Assembly: GCA_002221725.1 (NCBI GenBank)
Contig: NJFT01000143.1
Coordinates: 41,241 to 105,240, forward strand
DNA length: 64,000 nucleotides
Source of the DNA: Scedosporium boydii
Taxonomy: Eukaryota; Ascomycota; Sordariomycetes; Microascales; Microascaceae
Direction of reading: 5' to 3'
Part shown: positions 15,201 through 26,769 of the stretch, piece by piece
How positions within the stretch are numbered: position 1 is the first letter of the stretch
Layout: each line of letters starts with the position of its first letter
Made by a program: the position numbers and the translations under genes
The notes under the pieces: model-generated
What the model was told of the DNA's origin: nothing
Seen by the model: the letters and a program-made list of their open reading frames with translations, nothing else
Databases searched by the model: none

Positions 15201-17497
15201 TGGCTATCGAATATTCCCCGTGTCTTAGTGCAGGCCCGTACTGCAGACGTTGTTGACCTACAGAAGATGCCAACGCACACCAACGGCGACCGCCAAGTCA
15301 GGGGAAATTGGCGTCAAATTGAGAGAGGCAATAGAGTTTGGGGGCGTGAGAGAACAATTAATCCGAATTTGCAGAGACATCAATTGATCGCAACTGACTT
15401 TCTATTCCCCTTTAAATGCCTCCATGTCGCCTACCTACCAGCTAGAGCCGAGTTGGGACCGACGAATTGATATGGATCAAATTCATCTATTGATGTGCTG
15501 CGTCGTACTTTGCACAAAGCATCAATAAACTTGTCACATCCACCTCCAGAGAGGTGCTCGTGCTCACATTCATGCTCGCGTCTGTGGCTTGTGATAAGGC
15601 TTGCTCTCAAATTTCCCAGTCGTTTTTCCTTGGTATGCCATCGATATTCTTGCAGTCCACCTCCTCAGCACTCTCCTCTCTCTCTTGGCGAGACAAGGCC
15701 ATCCAACATCGGCAGCATGCTCCTAATAACACTAGTATAAAGAGAGTCTTAGCCGGCGATGCGGTACTGAGACTCGTCAGGAACGTTGAGGAATTTCAGT
15801 CTTTCTCCACCTATTCTCCAAGCTATCTTCATGGCCTCGAGCTCATGGAAGACATTCCCGGACGATATTAGTGTAGAGGATTATGAGTTTCTTCTCTTCA
15901 TCCAAGTACACTAGTATGTCGTCCGTCATTGTCCACGCTTCTCGACTCTGACGAGACCAGCAATTTTCTAACACCACAAAGATCAAGCCATCGATACAAT
16001 ACAATATGGCTTTGTATTACTTCTATGCTCATACCGCTTTCGGGAGTGTACATGCCATAATCTGCTCTGGAGTTTATATACAACATTGAAGTATCCATTA
16101 CTTATTACACTACATGGAAAACCTCTTTTCGTCCTCGTTAAAATTGCTGGGTTTTATTGGAGGGAATCTTTATGGGTACTCTCACAGGCTCAATCAAGCC
16201 GGTGCAACACAGTGTACTTTTATTGACTCGTACCCGGGTTATACTTCACCATTACTCGATAAACCACATATTTATGAGGCAGAAACTTGAAGCAAAAAGG
16301 TACAAGGACAGTAACTATTTTACAATAGCCACAGTACGGTACCTGCATTCCCAAGCTTACCCAGGTACTCTCGCATCCCCTGACTGGCTCATTAAACTAG
16401 GACAGCCATTTACACCTTCCTCCACCCTTTTTGGGTAGGCACACTGAGGTACAACCGCGAAGTAGTGTACAAAGTAGCGGCGGAAGTAGCGACCCCCCAG
16501 AACGAGGAAGCCTCTTCTCACCCCTTTCCCCCGTCCGCTCGACCAGACCCTGTTCGTCACCTTACTTGTACATCCTCACTTTCTCATCTTTGCTCTCCAT
16601 TTTTATCCTTACCTTTCCATTCATTCTCTCGCTCGTTTTGTTCACTCTCTTCTGGAGCCATACTCCTACTTCTCTCCTCAGAGTAGTCTTTTTTTCTTCT
16701 ATTCTCCGTCTTTTTCTTCTCCTTCTGTATTTCTTATCCGACATCCACCCCCATCCTCAACTTCGATATTCTTATTTCGTTCTCCTTTCTCTTTTTTCGT
16801 CGAACCATCTCGGCGCGTACCTCCGTCGACATTAACCCTCATCTCCGACTCTCCACCTGCCCCGGCATCCGTGAAGCAGTCGTTTTTAACCCCCTTGCTC
16901 CGCGATAGAGTTCCGTCGACCGTTCCGCGACTACCATCGAGCCCGAACTCCTTGACATAGCAAGCTCGCTGCGACTTCTCGCTTCTTAGTTAGCGCTTTC
17001 ATTCATATACAGCTTTTTAATATCTGGAGACACGCGACACCGCCGACCCAGGCAGCCGCTGTGCTCTTAGTGCTTAGTTCGAACGACCTCAAATCTTTCC
17101 AAGAAAGCGGCTCATTGTGCCTCGAAACTTGCGTTCCTGTCCACACCCGATCGAGTCCGATTCCATATAGATAACGGCCGGTTGGTTTTTTTTTAATAAC
17201 CAGCCCACATCGCTTGTCTCTGCAGGTATACGATATATACACGCAGCTTCCTATCTCGTGTGCATATTTTGTCGGTTTTCGAGAATACGTTTTGGAGTAC
17301 TCTGATCCAGCACCCAAGCTACTGGCTCGTATATACCCTGTTGCTTCTGTCAGTTGCACAAGACAAAGACAACAGTACCGCGCTCTCCGTTTCGTCTTAG
17401 CTTCGTGCCTCTCACAAGGCACGCTTAATTAGTCAAAACGGCGGTCCTACCTCAAATCGGTCGGGACTCACTCGTCCCCCCGCATCTTCTCGCCGGG
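12213..17497. other. 5.3-kb non-coding stretch ending in a long pyrimidine-rich leader
   Basis: No exon is supported here. The first part is the synthetase 3' flank. One TACGAAGTA copy lies at 14800-14808, and three tandem CCTGG-type units lie at 15189-15205. From about 16430 to 16860 the plus strand is dominated by C/T tracts (TTCTCTTTCTTC type), and 16860-17497 stays pyrimidine-rich with few ATGs. I read this as promoter plus a leader of up to 1 kb for the RRM gene, a layout common for fungal regulatory genes. An intron inside the leader is possible but I could not place one. Confidence 0.5.
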
Positions 17498-19873
17498 ATG
17501 CAAGACCTCTCTGGCCCCGTGGGCGCCGGCCCTAGCTCCGCGCCTGGCGGCCGCTTCCCTGGCCACGCCTCGAAGCCCTCGAACAGCGATACCGGTTTCT
17601 CCCACGGTGCATTCACGTCCAACATCCAGGGGTTCGGTGACAGACACCCTCGCCGTGCTAATGTTCCGTCCATCAACACTCAATCCTTGTCCGCCCAACC
17701 CCAGGTTCCTGCCGGCGCTGCTGATCTGACCACCCCAGGCACTGCCTTCGACATGCAATTCACGCCTCTCCTCCCCTCCCAGTTGCTTTTGGGCTCGCCG
17801 TTCCAGCCCGGAACTCCTGCCGCCTTTGCTAGCCCGCAGTTCCAGAACCACCCTGCGTTTCAGCAGAACCAGCAGCCCAACAACCAGCAGCAGAACGGAG
17901 TTGGCAGCCCTCAGAGCGTCTCTCCTCAGGCCTACCAGGCTATCGTCTCGCCTTCGACTTACGGCGCCCCACAGTTCTACAGCCCTCAATCCCCCAGCGG
18001 CTCTTACAGCAACCTCCAGATGCAGATGCAGCCCACCTCCCCCGTCTCCATGACGCCTGGCCTCGTGACCGGCACCAGTCGCACCGTGTATCTAGGCAAC
18101 ATTCCTCCGGACACCCCTGCCGAGGAGCTCCTGAGCCACGTCAGGAGTGGTCAGATTGAGTCTGTCCGTCTCCTTCCCGACAAGAACTGCGCTTTCATCT
18201 CCTTCCTCGACGCTAGCTCCGCCACCCACTTCCACTCCGATGCCATCTTGAAAAAGCTCTGCATCAAGGGCCAGGACATTAAGGTCGGTTGGGGTAAGCC
18301 TTCGCAGGTGCCGACCTCAGTTGCTCTTGCTGTTCAGCAATCGGGTGCGTCCCGGAACGTGTACCTCGGTAACCTTCCCGAAGACGTCACCGATGAGGAC
18401 ATCCGCGAGGACCTTGGCAAGTTCGGCCCCATTGACACTGTCAAGCTGGTAAAGGAGAAGAATATTGCTTTCGTCCATTTCCTCTCCATCTCGAATGCCA
18501 TCAAGGCCGTCTCGCAACTCCCCCAAGAGCAGAAGTGGCAGGCGCCTCGACGCGTGTACTACGGCAAGGATCGGTGTGCTTATGTTTCCAAGACTCAGCA
18601 GCAAAACGCTGCCCAATACCTCGGAATTGCCCCTGGCCATGCCCACATGTTGACCGGCGCCGACCGTGAGATGATTTCGAATGCCCTCGCCCAACAGTCC
18701 GTTGCTGCTGCGGCTGTCGCTACTGCTGCCGGCGGTATCAACAACTTGGGCAACCGCACCATTTATCTCGGAAACATCCACCCCGAGACCACGATCGAGG
18801 AGATTTGCAATGTCGTCCGAGGAGGCCTTCTACACCACATCCGGTACATCCCCGACAAGCACATTTGCTTCGTTACTTTCATCGATCCCACTGCCGCTGC
18901 GTCCTTCTACGCTCTCAGCAACCTCCAGGGGCTTATGATTCACAACCGGCGACTTAAGATTGGCTGGGGAAAGCACTCTGGGGCTCTGCCTCCGGCTATT
19001 GCTCTCGCTGTTAGCGGTGGTGCGTCTCGAAACGTATACATCGGTAACTTGGACGAGACTTGGACCGAGGAACGTCTCCGACAGGACTTCACTGAGTACG
19101 GCGAGATCGAGCTCGTGAACACGTTGAGGGAGAAGAGCTGCGCTTTTGTCAACTTCACGAACATCGCCAACGCTATTAAGGCTATCGAGGCTATCCGAAG
19201 CAAGGAAGAATACCGCAAGTTCAAGGTGAACTTCGGCAAGGACCGCTGCGGCAACCCGCCTAGGCAGCTCCAGCAGCAGCAGGCCCAGTCTCCTCGGGGC
19301 GACGGCGTTCCCTCCCCTCCCGCGGCTAGCTCGCAGAACGGGGGATCCCCCACAAATGCGACGACTCCACAGCCCGCTCTTTTCAACTCCGCTTCCAACC
19401 CCTTGACGATGTACCTAAACCACATTGCTCAACAGGCTCAGCACCAGCAGAGTCAACAGCAGCAGGTTCTGGCTGCCCAACAGGCCGCGCTCTTCGGAAC
19501 CGCACAGTCCTCGCCCAACGAGGTGTCGATCGAGGTTCCTCAGCAAGTTCCCGTGTCCGGCCACCAGCAGTCTGCGAGCGTCTCCAATGGTTACGCTTCG
19601 AACGGTATCGGGCCTGGAGGCTCGACCACCATTGGCGGCCTCTTAGCCCCTGGACCCCGTGGCCAACACAATAGGGCCGTGAGCCTGCCCGTCCTAGCCC
19701 CCGACTTCCAGAATGGCGGCACTAGCCCCAACAGCGTCCCCAGTGCCAACGGCGCTGAAGGTGAGCGACGCGGCCACCAGTACCAGGCGAGTTACGGAGG
19801 CATGGGTTCCGGCTTCGGTCTTGCTATCCAGGGAGGATTGAACGGTTGGGTTGAGGAAGAGGTCGCGCACTAA
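17498..19873 (+). CDS. Four-RRM RNA-binding protein, Nrd1 (fission yeast) type
   Basis: A single exon of 791 residues from the first in-frame ATG. An N-terminal low-complexity region (1-190) is rich in Pro, Gln, Ser and Asn. Four RRMs follow at about 195-267, 286-357, 420-493 and 511-583. Their RNP2 motifs are TVYLGNI, NVYLGNL, TIYLGNI and NVYIGNL; the RNP1-like motifs are CAFISFLD, IAFVHFLS, ICFVTFID and CAFVNFTN. RRM1/2 and RRM3/4 are paired, each pair ending in WGK or YGKDRC/FGKDRC, as in S. pombe Nrd1/Msa2. A Gln/Ala/Ser-rich tail (590-791) has short Gln runs. Nrd1 binds mRNAs controlling differentiation and cytokinesis; the role here is inferred. The long leader suggests post-transcriptional or stress control. 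Confidence 0.88.
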   Translation: MQDLSGPVGAGPSSAPGGRFPGHASKPSNSDTGFSHGAFTSNIQGFGDRHPRRANVPSINTQSLSAQPQVPAGAADLTTPGTAFDMQFTPLLPSQLLLGSPFQPGTPAAFASPQFQNHPAFQQNQQPNNQQQNGVGSPQSVSPQAYQAIVSPSTYGAPQFYSPQSPSGSYSNLQMQMQPTSPVSMTPGLVTGTSRTVYLGNIPPDTPAEELLSHVRSGQIESVRLLPDKNCAFISFLDASSATHFHSDAILKKLCIKGQDIKVGWGKPSQVPTSVALAVQQSGASRNVYLGNLPEDVTDEDIREDLGKFGPIDTVKLVKEKNIAFVHFLSISNAIKAVSQLPQEQKWQAPRRVYYGKDRCAYVSKTQQQNAAQYLGIAPGHAHMLTGADREMISNALAQQSVAAAAVATAAGGINNLGNRTIYLGNIHPETTIEEICNVVRGGLLHHIRYIPDKHICFVTFIDPTAAASFYALSNLQGLMIHNRRLKIGWGKHSGALPPAIALAVSGGASRNVYIGNLDETWTEERLRQDFTEYGEIELVNTLREKSCAFVNFTNIANAIKAIEAIRSKEEYRKFKVNFGKDRCGNPPRQLQQQQAQSPRGDGVPSPPAASSQNGGSPTNATTPQPALFNSASNPLTMYLNHIAQQAQHQQSQQQQVLAAQQAALFGTAQSSPNEVSIEVPQQVPVSGHQQSASVSNGYASNGIGPGGSTTIGGLLAPGPRGQHNRAVSLPVLAPDFQNGGTSPNSVPSANGAEGERRGHQYQASYGGMGSGFGLAIQGGLNGWVEEEVAH

Positions 19874-21402
19874 GGACTTTTGGAGAGAGCAGAGGGAAGA
19901 TGGGAGGTGTCGCTGTGTTGATTTTGTTTTTTCTGGAAAGCATTTAAGGGGGAAAATACATCTTGACGAGAAAGATTGCCTAATTGTTGTAATTGTTACG
20001 GTCCACTCCTTCTTTATTCCACTACCTACCTCTTCTCTCGTCTTGCCTCTTATTTCCCCCGTTTCATCAGCACAAACTGGATTTATCTTTTTTTCCTATT
20101 TCATTCTCTTGTAAACTTTGTTGATTTATATTCCTTTTGTAGTTTTTCACAACATATTTTGCATTTCTTTTTGTCATTTTGCTGAACTTTCTGTGTATTG
20201 TGTGCTTTTGAGGGCTTTCAACTTCACTCTCTTTCTTTGTTTGAGTGTTATTTTTTTTTTTTCCTGATTTCTTTTTTAATTTGCTGGAATTTGGGAATAA
20301 CACAACCACAAATTGGATAATCCTCATCGGTCTTGGGATATATGCCGACCCAAAGAATCAGACCAGGGCTCTGCATTCCAGGAGAAGGTCGAGCTGAAGT
20401 TCTCAAACACGAAGAGTAGGGCTTATCTGATGGGAGATCAGGCCCAGGACGGAGGGAAGTCGAGGAAGAAGAGAGAGGGAGGAAAGGTCCAGTGGGAGTT
20501 AGATAGCGCCCGGAGAGGTGTTGCTCTTGCTGAGATGCCGTGGGGATGGATGCATACCACGTATATACAGGGGTCAATTTTCTTTTTTTTTCCTGCCAGA
20601 TTTTTCAATACTTGTGTTTACTGTGATGTTGAGGCGCGACTTGATATGTTACGCTGGTCTAGCAGGTCGTATAGACCTTCATCCTCCAGTCGGGGAAGTA
20701 TGGGATAGATAATACACAATATAGGCGCGCCTCCCTTCATCCAGGTCACTCCGTTGTCGACTTCACTCCCATGTCACGATCGTCGCTGTCCCTCAGGCCT
20801 CCTGTCTCTTTTCTCTATTTCCAGGACGTGCGACCAATCCGATTTGATATCCAGCAGTTCAGGCACCAGGGCTAAGCGGATGACTTACACGACTCATCTC
20901 TCTCCATCATTGAGAGTACATTTAGATTCCATCAAGCAGCTTGCTGAAGAAAAGCAACAAGCAAGCACTCTCGGGGGTCTAGACTTGACTTGTCTCCAGT
21001 TTCAACACGGAATGAGATTGGAGTCAGATGTGTATTTTTGCGAGAGGGATTTCTTCAAGTTTCAGTATTTACGTTTCTCCTGTGTTCTTTCTCGTGTTGC
21101 AAGAGTGATTCGACATTTTTATTCCAAGCCTCGTCAGCTGGAAAAGGGGCAGTGCAGAATATCTTTATCGCTTGTAAAACACTATGCAAGGCTGCGCAGT
21201 TTGTCCTGTTCTTCCCTACAATACCCCGTCTTTCCGTTTTACCACCCTATCTATCTACATATCAGATACATCTCCTTTCCAACCGGAATTCCCCATGATG
21301 CTATCCAAGTCATGCTCAAAAAAAAAAAAGAAAGAAAGAAAGAAAGAAAAACAATGATGATGCAAGGCAGCGCTATCATAGGAAGTAACACCTATCGTTG
21401 CT
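19874..21402. other. Intergenic, convergent 3' flanks
   Basis: Between the stops of the RRM gene and the phosphatase gene. Bases 19970-20280 are very T-rich and look like the 3' UTR and polyadenylation region of the RRM gene. A GAAA microsatellite lies at 21318-21351. An open frame from 20754 to 21488 shows no recognisable protein and runs into the phosphatase terminal exon, so I do not call it. Confidence 0.5.
21318..21351. repeat. A12 run followed by (GAAA)n microsatellite
   Basis: Twelve A residues are followed directly by about five GAAA units. Simple repeat in non-coding DNA. Confidence 0.9.
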
Positions 21403-22971
21403 TCAGTATCCCGCCGGTTCAGGCTTCTCTGGGAAGGCTGGCGCATCGATGTTGGCTCTACAGTCGCGGCGCCAATTCGTCGGTGTGAACTTGTCGACGA
21501 TGGATTTAAAGGCAGACTAAGAGTTATAAAGATCAGTTTTAATCCTCCGGGAAATGGGGGGAATACAAGACGCGCAACAACTCACCAAAGTACAGAAGCT
21601 CACATCTCCATCAAGATGGTTCCCGGGTTTCCTACACCCAGGAAGGATAAGCGGCTCATCATTATACCTCACACGCACAAACCACCCGTCCAACGCCTTC
21701 TCCTCCTTCTCTCCCCACCGCTCCTTATCCGCCAAGGACGCCCTCGCCGTATCATTCCTAACCAACTCGTGGCCGACGACCCCGTCCGTCCGCGGGGGGT
21801 CGCCGCCGTTGCGCGAAAACAGCTCGAAGGCGATATGGCTCGTGAACGGCGGCCACTTCTTCAAGGCCGAACGATCGCCCAGACTCGTGAGCGTAGCGGC
21901 GAGTGTCGTATCGTGACATCCGCTCATGGCGAACTTGACGGGCCGTTGGGGATCCGCGTGCGAGTGTTGGTGTTGTCGCAGCGGGGGCTCGTCCTTGGGG
22001 TCCTGGGCCGAGGAGATGACCATGCGCTGGACTACGTCGCCCAGGAGAGACCCGATGCCTAGTTTTCGGTACTCGTTGGATTCGGCGTAGCCGGCGAACC
22101 ATTCCTCGATAGCGAGCTTCTCCCCGATTTCCAAGAGCAGAGGATCATAGAATTCAGCGGGGAGACGGGTCGAAGGACCATGGGCGAGAGTGGCGTTGAC
22201 GGTGTCGAGGACACCGACGAGGCTCGGCTTAGAATCGATGGCGACACGTCTGTTGGCAGGCATCCATTTGCCGATCCTGTTGTTGATGTACCGGAGCTCG
22301 GGGGATTCGTTCCAGCGCTCAGCGGCGCGTTTGGAGAACTGGCGAGCGAGGTGTGCAAGACGACGGCAGTGGAGATCATTAGGGTATAGTGTTTCCTGGG
22401 CGGGATTACGGGAGATGATGGCCGGCGCGGGCATGCCCGGGGACCGGTCCTCCTCCGGGTAGAGTCCGAGGAAGACCTGTTGGAGGGATTCGCGGGCGCG
22501 AGGAATCGGCGTGGCGCGCAGGTACATCCAGTCCGTCGAATTGATGGCCTTGGGAAGGAAGCCCAGCTGATCCACGTACAGATCCCTCAGCCTAATGCCC
22601 AGCGCGTGGGTCGTCTGCCGTCCCTGGTCCGTAAGTGTGCCATTGTCGCAGATACCATCGACGTCGCCGTGAGGGCCCCACACCAGCTTGGGCGAGTCGT
22701 CTGAGTCGGAGGCAAAGGTCTCGAGGTGGCGTTTCCACTCGAAGCTGGTGAAGCCGTTGGTGCGGCCGTTGAGGAGGGCGGAGCGGAGAGTGGTCACGTC
22801 GCGGCAGTAAGGCCAGAAGGCGGGGAGGCCGGTGTTTTCGAAGCGCGAGGTGATGGGGGTGCGTTCGCCGTGGCGGAGGAGGATCTGGACTTGGCGGAGG
22901 GCGAGGGTGGAGGGGTAGAGAGCTTGGAGCTCGGCGGGAGAGTAGGGGTCTCGCGGTTTGAGGGATGTCAT
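21403..22971 (-). CDS. Histidine acid phosphatase family protein (intracellular)
   Basis: Two exons, 21586-22971 and 21403-21516 (intron gtgagt...cttag), encoding 499 residues. The branch-2 histidine phosphatase signature RHGERTP is at 33-39 with nucleophile His34. The partner motif with the acid/base pair, GCHDTT, is at 351-356 (His353, Asp354). The exon 2 product SAFKSIVDKFTPTNW...CR is typical of the fungal members. There is no N-terminal signal peptide, so it is unlikely to be a secreted phytase; the family resembles the ACP6/lysophosphatidic acid phosphatase branch. Substrate specificity cannot be read from the sequence. It converges with the RRM gene. Confidence 0.9.
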
Positions 22972-25119
22972 GGCTGGGGACCGGAGCGAGGGAAGAAGGG
23001 GCGGTCAATGGAGGTTCAAGATGAGAGCGACGCCGCGGGTGGGCTCTATGAAGCAGAGGTGTGTTGTTCGGGTTCTTGAGACATGCCACGGGATAGAGCT
23101 ACAAGGGAAGCAAGCAATTGACACGATCTAACTCTATTTCTCTGACTCAAAAGGGGGGAAAATAGCTGAAGCCACCGGTAATTGTTAGGGTGAGCAAACT
23201 AGAAACTAGGAACTAGGAAGAGGAAGAGTGACGTTTGGAGCTCCGGAAATGTACCTAGGATGTTTGGTCAATCGCTCTCGCTCCTCTCGGTCCTTGCAAG
23301 CTGCAACGTGCTCGGGTCGTGCTTGTCCAAATCCAGCGTAGCACGCGGGGCCAAACCTGCAACAGTTCCTCCGGTTTAGGTGGAGTTTGACTCATAAATC
23401 CTCGGCCGAGAGACAAGCATTGAAGCATTGATGGATGCTCAATGAATACGACAAAGTACGTAATTCCGACGCTCACTCGCCGAGCTGGAGAAACAATATT
23501 GAACATGCGGCTTTTCAATCCCTCTTCCGGTGGAGGCTCTGCTTCAGTGTGGCGTGCAGCTGGCTGTCTCGAAGCTGGAACCGATGGGTTCCGCGGAGCT
23601 CGGGACATTCGCAGAAGTGGCGATTCGGAGTATTAAGTTTGTGTACACGGTAGATCTTCACAATATTGTATTGGTACGGGTTTCAATGCTATGAACCTCT
23701 GGTGGAAGAGCTTGCGTAACGAGGCGAGTAAGTATGCCTTCTTCTGCCTGTCATTTCCTCGTCATCCCGGCAATCAGCTAGCAACCTTAATTGGGGCGCT
23801 TGATGCTCACAGTTCTACACAGCCACGTTCTTTTTTGTGCAAAGAAAACACCCTTGGCCTTGGGTCCTCTGATGTCATCAAACTCAAACCCAGAGCGACT
23901 TCACCGCATTTGACAACTGGAACGACAAGGTTCAAGCTTGGCATCCGCTTCCCCAACTCCCAAGAGTTTGGGTACTGGATCCGGGAGGGTACGGCTGGAC
24001 GTTCGGGACCCAGTCCCTTTCACCTACGGAGTTATCTTCCGGGTGTGACTGGGCTGTCAACGGTTAAAGAGGGTACTAAAGTTTTTGCTTTACTTCCCAA
24101 AGTGTTGGGTTCTCGGGGTCGCCGGCGCCGTTGACCACCCCTTGGAATACTTCGTAGGTACCGACCTCGGCCTCTCCTCCCCCGGTCCGGTCGTCGGTCC
24201 CTTTCCCCCCCAGGAAGAGCAGGGTTGTGCAACCTGTACCTCAATTGCCGGTTATGATTCGTTCCCAGTTTACGAAAACCGTTGTTGAAGCTGCAGCGCT
24301 AACAGATATACTTTTCGACCAGTGAGCAGGTGAGCGTTGGGAATAGTGTACTTCACGAAGTAAACATTGCATCGACGGCATATCACCCTTGCCCGTCACT
24401 TGAAGTATTCTGCGAACGGGTAAGATGCCGAGGGCTAGTGGGTTGGCTGTCTCCCATCCGGCGGTCTTGGATATGGTCATGGTGATGCAAAAATGTAGCA
24501 GAGCTAAAATGCTCGGGTCGATGGGCAACGGACGAGAGCTTCGTTCGTTAGTCGTGGCTCGACCACTGTCTTATTTTCCTATTTCGTAGCTTCAACTGAT
24601 ACCGGATCGCTTGGCCTTCTCAACGGCTCTCCGCCCGTCTGGCCCATTAAGCTCGTTCCTTCATGTTCCTCTCATGATAAAAAAAAACACCATCATTATT
24701 GCTTTTTTCGCTTTTCCCAAATCCATAAGAAACCACCTTCCATAGAGCGCCGCCATTGAATACATTCTATTATACACACCCAATCGCCTGCTGCTTCAAG
24801 AGCGCAGGGTCCCGTAGCATTAGATCGTCATCATCGCATGGCAAAAAGATGAGAGATGCAGCAGCCCGACACCGCCAGTAGCCCCGAGTTCTCGCCCACA
24901 AGTCTGAAACCAGGCCAGGATGTATCGCGAGACAACAGAAGTAAGAAAAGAAAAGAAATATGCCGCCAAACTCCGCTTTTCCTTTTGGGGATGTTCCGTT
25001 TGCTCGTTCACAGGAGTCTGTTCCGTGAGTCATCCGTCTCGAGGTCCTTCCGAAATGGCACCACGGGCGCCTGTCGATGGGAGTCCCACCACGAACTGGA
25101 CCTTCAACGTGGGGTTTTC
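22972..25119. other. Intergenic between phosphatase promoter and 2EXR gene 3' end
   Basis: No coding exon supported. It holds one TACTTCGTA at 24148-24156 and a related ACGAAGTA at 24355-24362. The phosphatase promoter lies at the left end. The region 24650-25119 should contain the 3' UTR of the 2EXR gene. Confidence 0.5.
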
Positions 25120-26127
25120 TCAAGATATTTTCCTCCGCTTTGAGGATCTGGCCATTGCCATGATTCGGCACTTTGGTTTCTTCCAATTAGGGTACCTTTC
25201 GCAAAAGTCACGAAGCGCCATTTTGACTTGTCGTGACATTTCGATCGTTTCTTTGGTCCCTCCGATGTCGATTAGCACCAAGTCGGCGTCATAGCCCGAG
25301 TAGGCAACGTCCTCTGCCTCGACCGCCCCTGCCGGAACAAACACGAGCTCCTCGAGGGCCGGCATGCATGATCGCACAAGCGCTAGCACGTCCGCAGCCA
25401 GTGAGTGTACGTACTTACAACCGACCTTGAAGACGGCCTCGTTAATCGCAAGTTGGCGTACACTGCCCAAGTCTTCGGGCGAGCAGAGGGACATGGCAGT
25501 GCGGAAGTGTGCTTCGGAAGCCCCGAAGCCCTCGTGAGACCCGAAGTAGAGGATGTCCGAGTCTGGGTTAAAGAAGATCCTTCCCGGTTGTCGGTACATG
25601 CCGAAAGATAGACGGTGGAACTTCAAGGCTTCTCTGCGCGCCTCGTGGCAGACGTGGAGGTTTGCGGGCGCCGGACATGGAGAGACACATTGAGGGATGG
25701 CTGATAGACTAGGAAACGATTCGCTCTCCGTTTCCGAAGGGGACTGGGCGTCGATGTGCAGGGGCACTATACGGGGACGATGGAGATTGAGATTCCAAAT
25801 CGCCAAGCGCAACTCGGTGGGAAGTTCTGAGAAGTGGTGCTATAACCGAGTCGGTCTGTTAGTTTGAAGAAAACGGCCAGAACAATCCGGCGCCTTCAAC
25901 CTCAACGTGGTGAAGGTGGACGAGTGGTCCCCGCGAGCTCAGGACAAATGTGTAGGGAGGAAGGGGGAAACGGGCTTTAGATGGTGATCACTGTAGCACA
26001 AGAACACGCTAATACTGGGGCACCGGATTGTTGGCAGATAAATGTGACTGCGCGAGGCTTCGAAGAAGACCGCCAGCAAAGGAGATGGAGGATTTATACT
26101 TACAAAAGACCTCGCAGGCTGTGCCAT
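25120..26127 (-). CDS. 2EXR-domain protein of unknown function
   Basis: Two exons, 26104-26127 (24 bases: MAQPARSF) and 25120-25839. The intron of 264 nt runs from gtaagt to gttatag. The protein has 247 residues. The N-terminus FHHFSELPTELRLAIWNLNL followed by RPRIVPLH is the hallmark of the fungal 2EXR domain. Further along are the family-typical NLHVCHEARREALKFHRLSFG and IFFNPDSDILYFG blocks. The C-terminus is basic (SSKRRKIS). 2EXR proteins are abundant in filamentous ascomycetes and their function is unknown; their LPxELRLxIW start resembles an F-box-like element but that link is unproven. Confidence 0.85.
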
Positions 26128-26752
26128 TCTCCCAAAACACAAGTGACCGCCGCTCCAGTGTCACACAGGAACCTTCTTTCCTCCCTAGAACGGTGTCGGT
26201 CGCGTTCGAAGATCGGTCACGTTGCCAAACCAGAAACGCCCAAGTGACAATATCGACGGGGATCGACCGCGGGTCGGAGGATAGCTGCCAGGGCGGTCGA
26301 GAGTGGGATACGTCAGAGGCCCGAAGCGGAGCGGAGCTACCTATGTTGTAGTGGAAGTTTCTGACAGGAGCTTCCAGATAGCGTACGCAGGAATGAAAGC
26401 CACGGATCCTCGAAGCACAAAGAAAGATCGACTCTGGTGAGAGGAGGAGGAGGAGAAGAAGAAGGAAGAGCGAGAGGAGGAGGGGAAGGATACCCAAGGA
26501 ATGATTGTAAACCAGAACAAGATAGTAGTGCAAAGAAGTTGGGCAGCCCTTTCGCAGGAAAGGTGCCCTTGGAGCGACGATATATAGGTCCAAGTAGTAA
26601 AGTACCCAGGTAGATGCCACTCTTATAGTGGAGCGCTGCGTTCGAAGTAGCGTAGCGTTGTGTAAAACACGGCGCCTCGGCTTTGATAGGTCGAGGGCGG
26701 CATGCACAGGATCAAACCCGGTGCCAAGTGAATGTGGGGATGGAGGCTTGCA

Positions 26753-26769
26753 ATATATATATATATATA
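26753..26769. repeat. (AT)n microsatellite
   Basis: Seventeen bases of alternating A and T in non-coding DNA. Confidence 0.9.

Noticed and set aside
20754..21488. Plus-strand open frame of about 244 codons
   Set aside because: No ATG at its head, no protein similarity, runs through a microsatellite and overlaps the terminal exon of the phosphatase on the other strand.
26009..26707. Minus-strand open frame of about 232 codons upstream of the 2EXR gene
   Set aside because: It overlaps the 2EXR first exon in another frame, contains Leu runs from GA-rich repeats, and shows no domain.
26706..26722. CAGGATCAAACCCGGTG, on the minus strand similar to a tRNA T-arm
   Set aside because: The conserved GTTCRA core is broken (GTTTGA) and no cloverleaf can be drawn around it.
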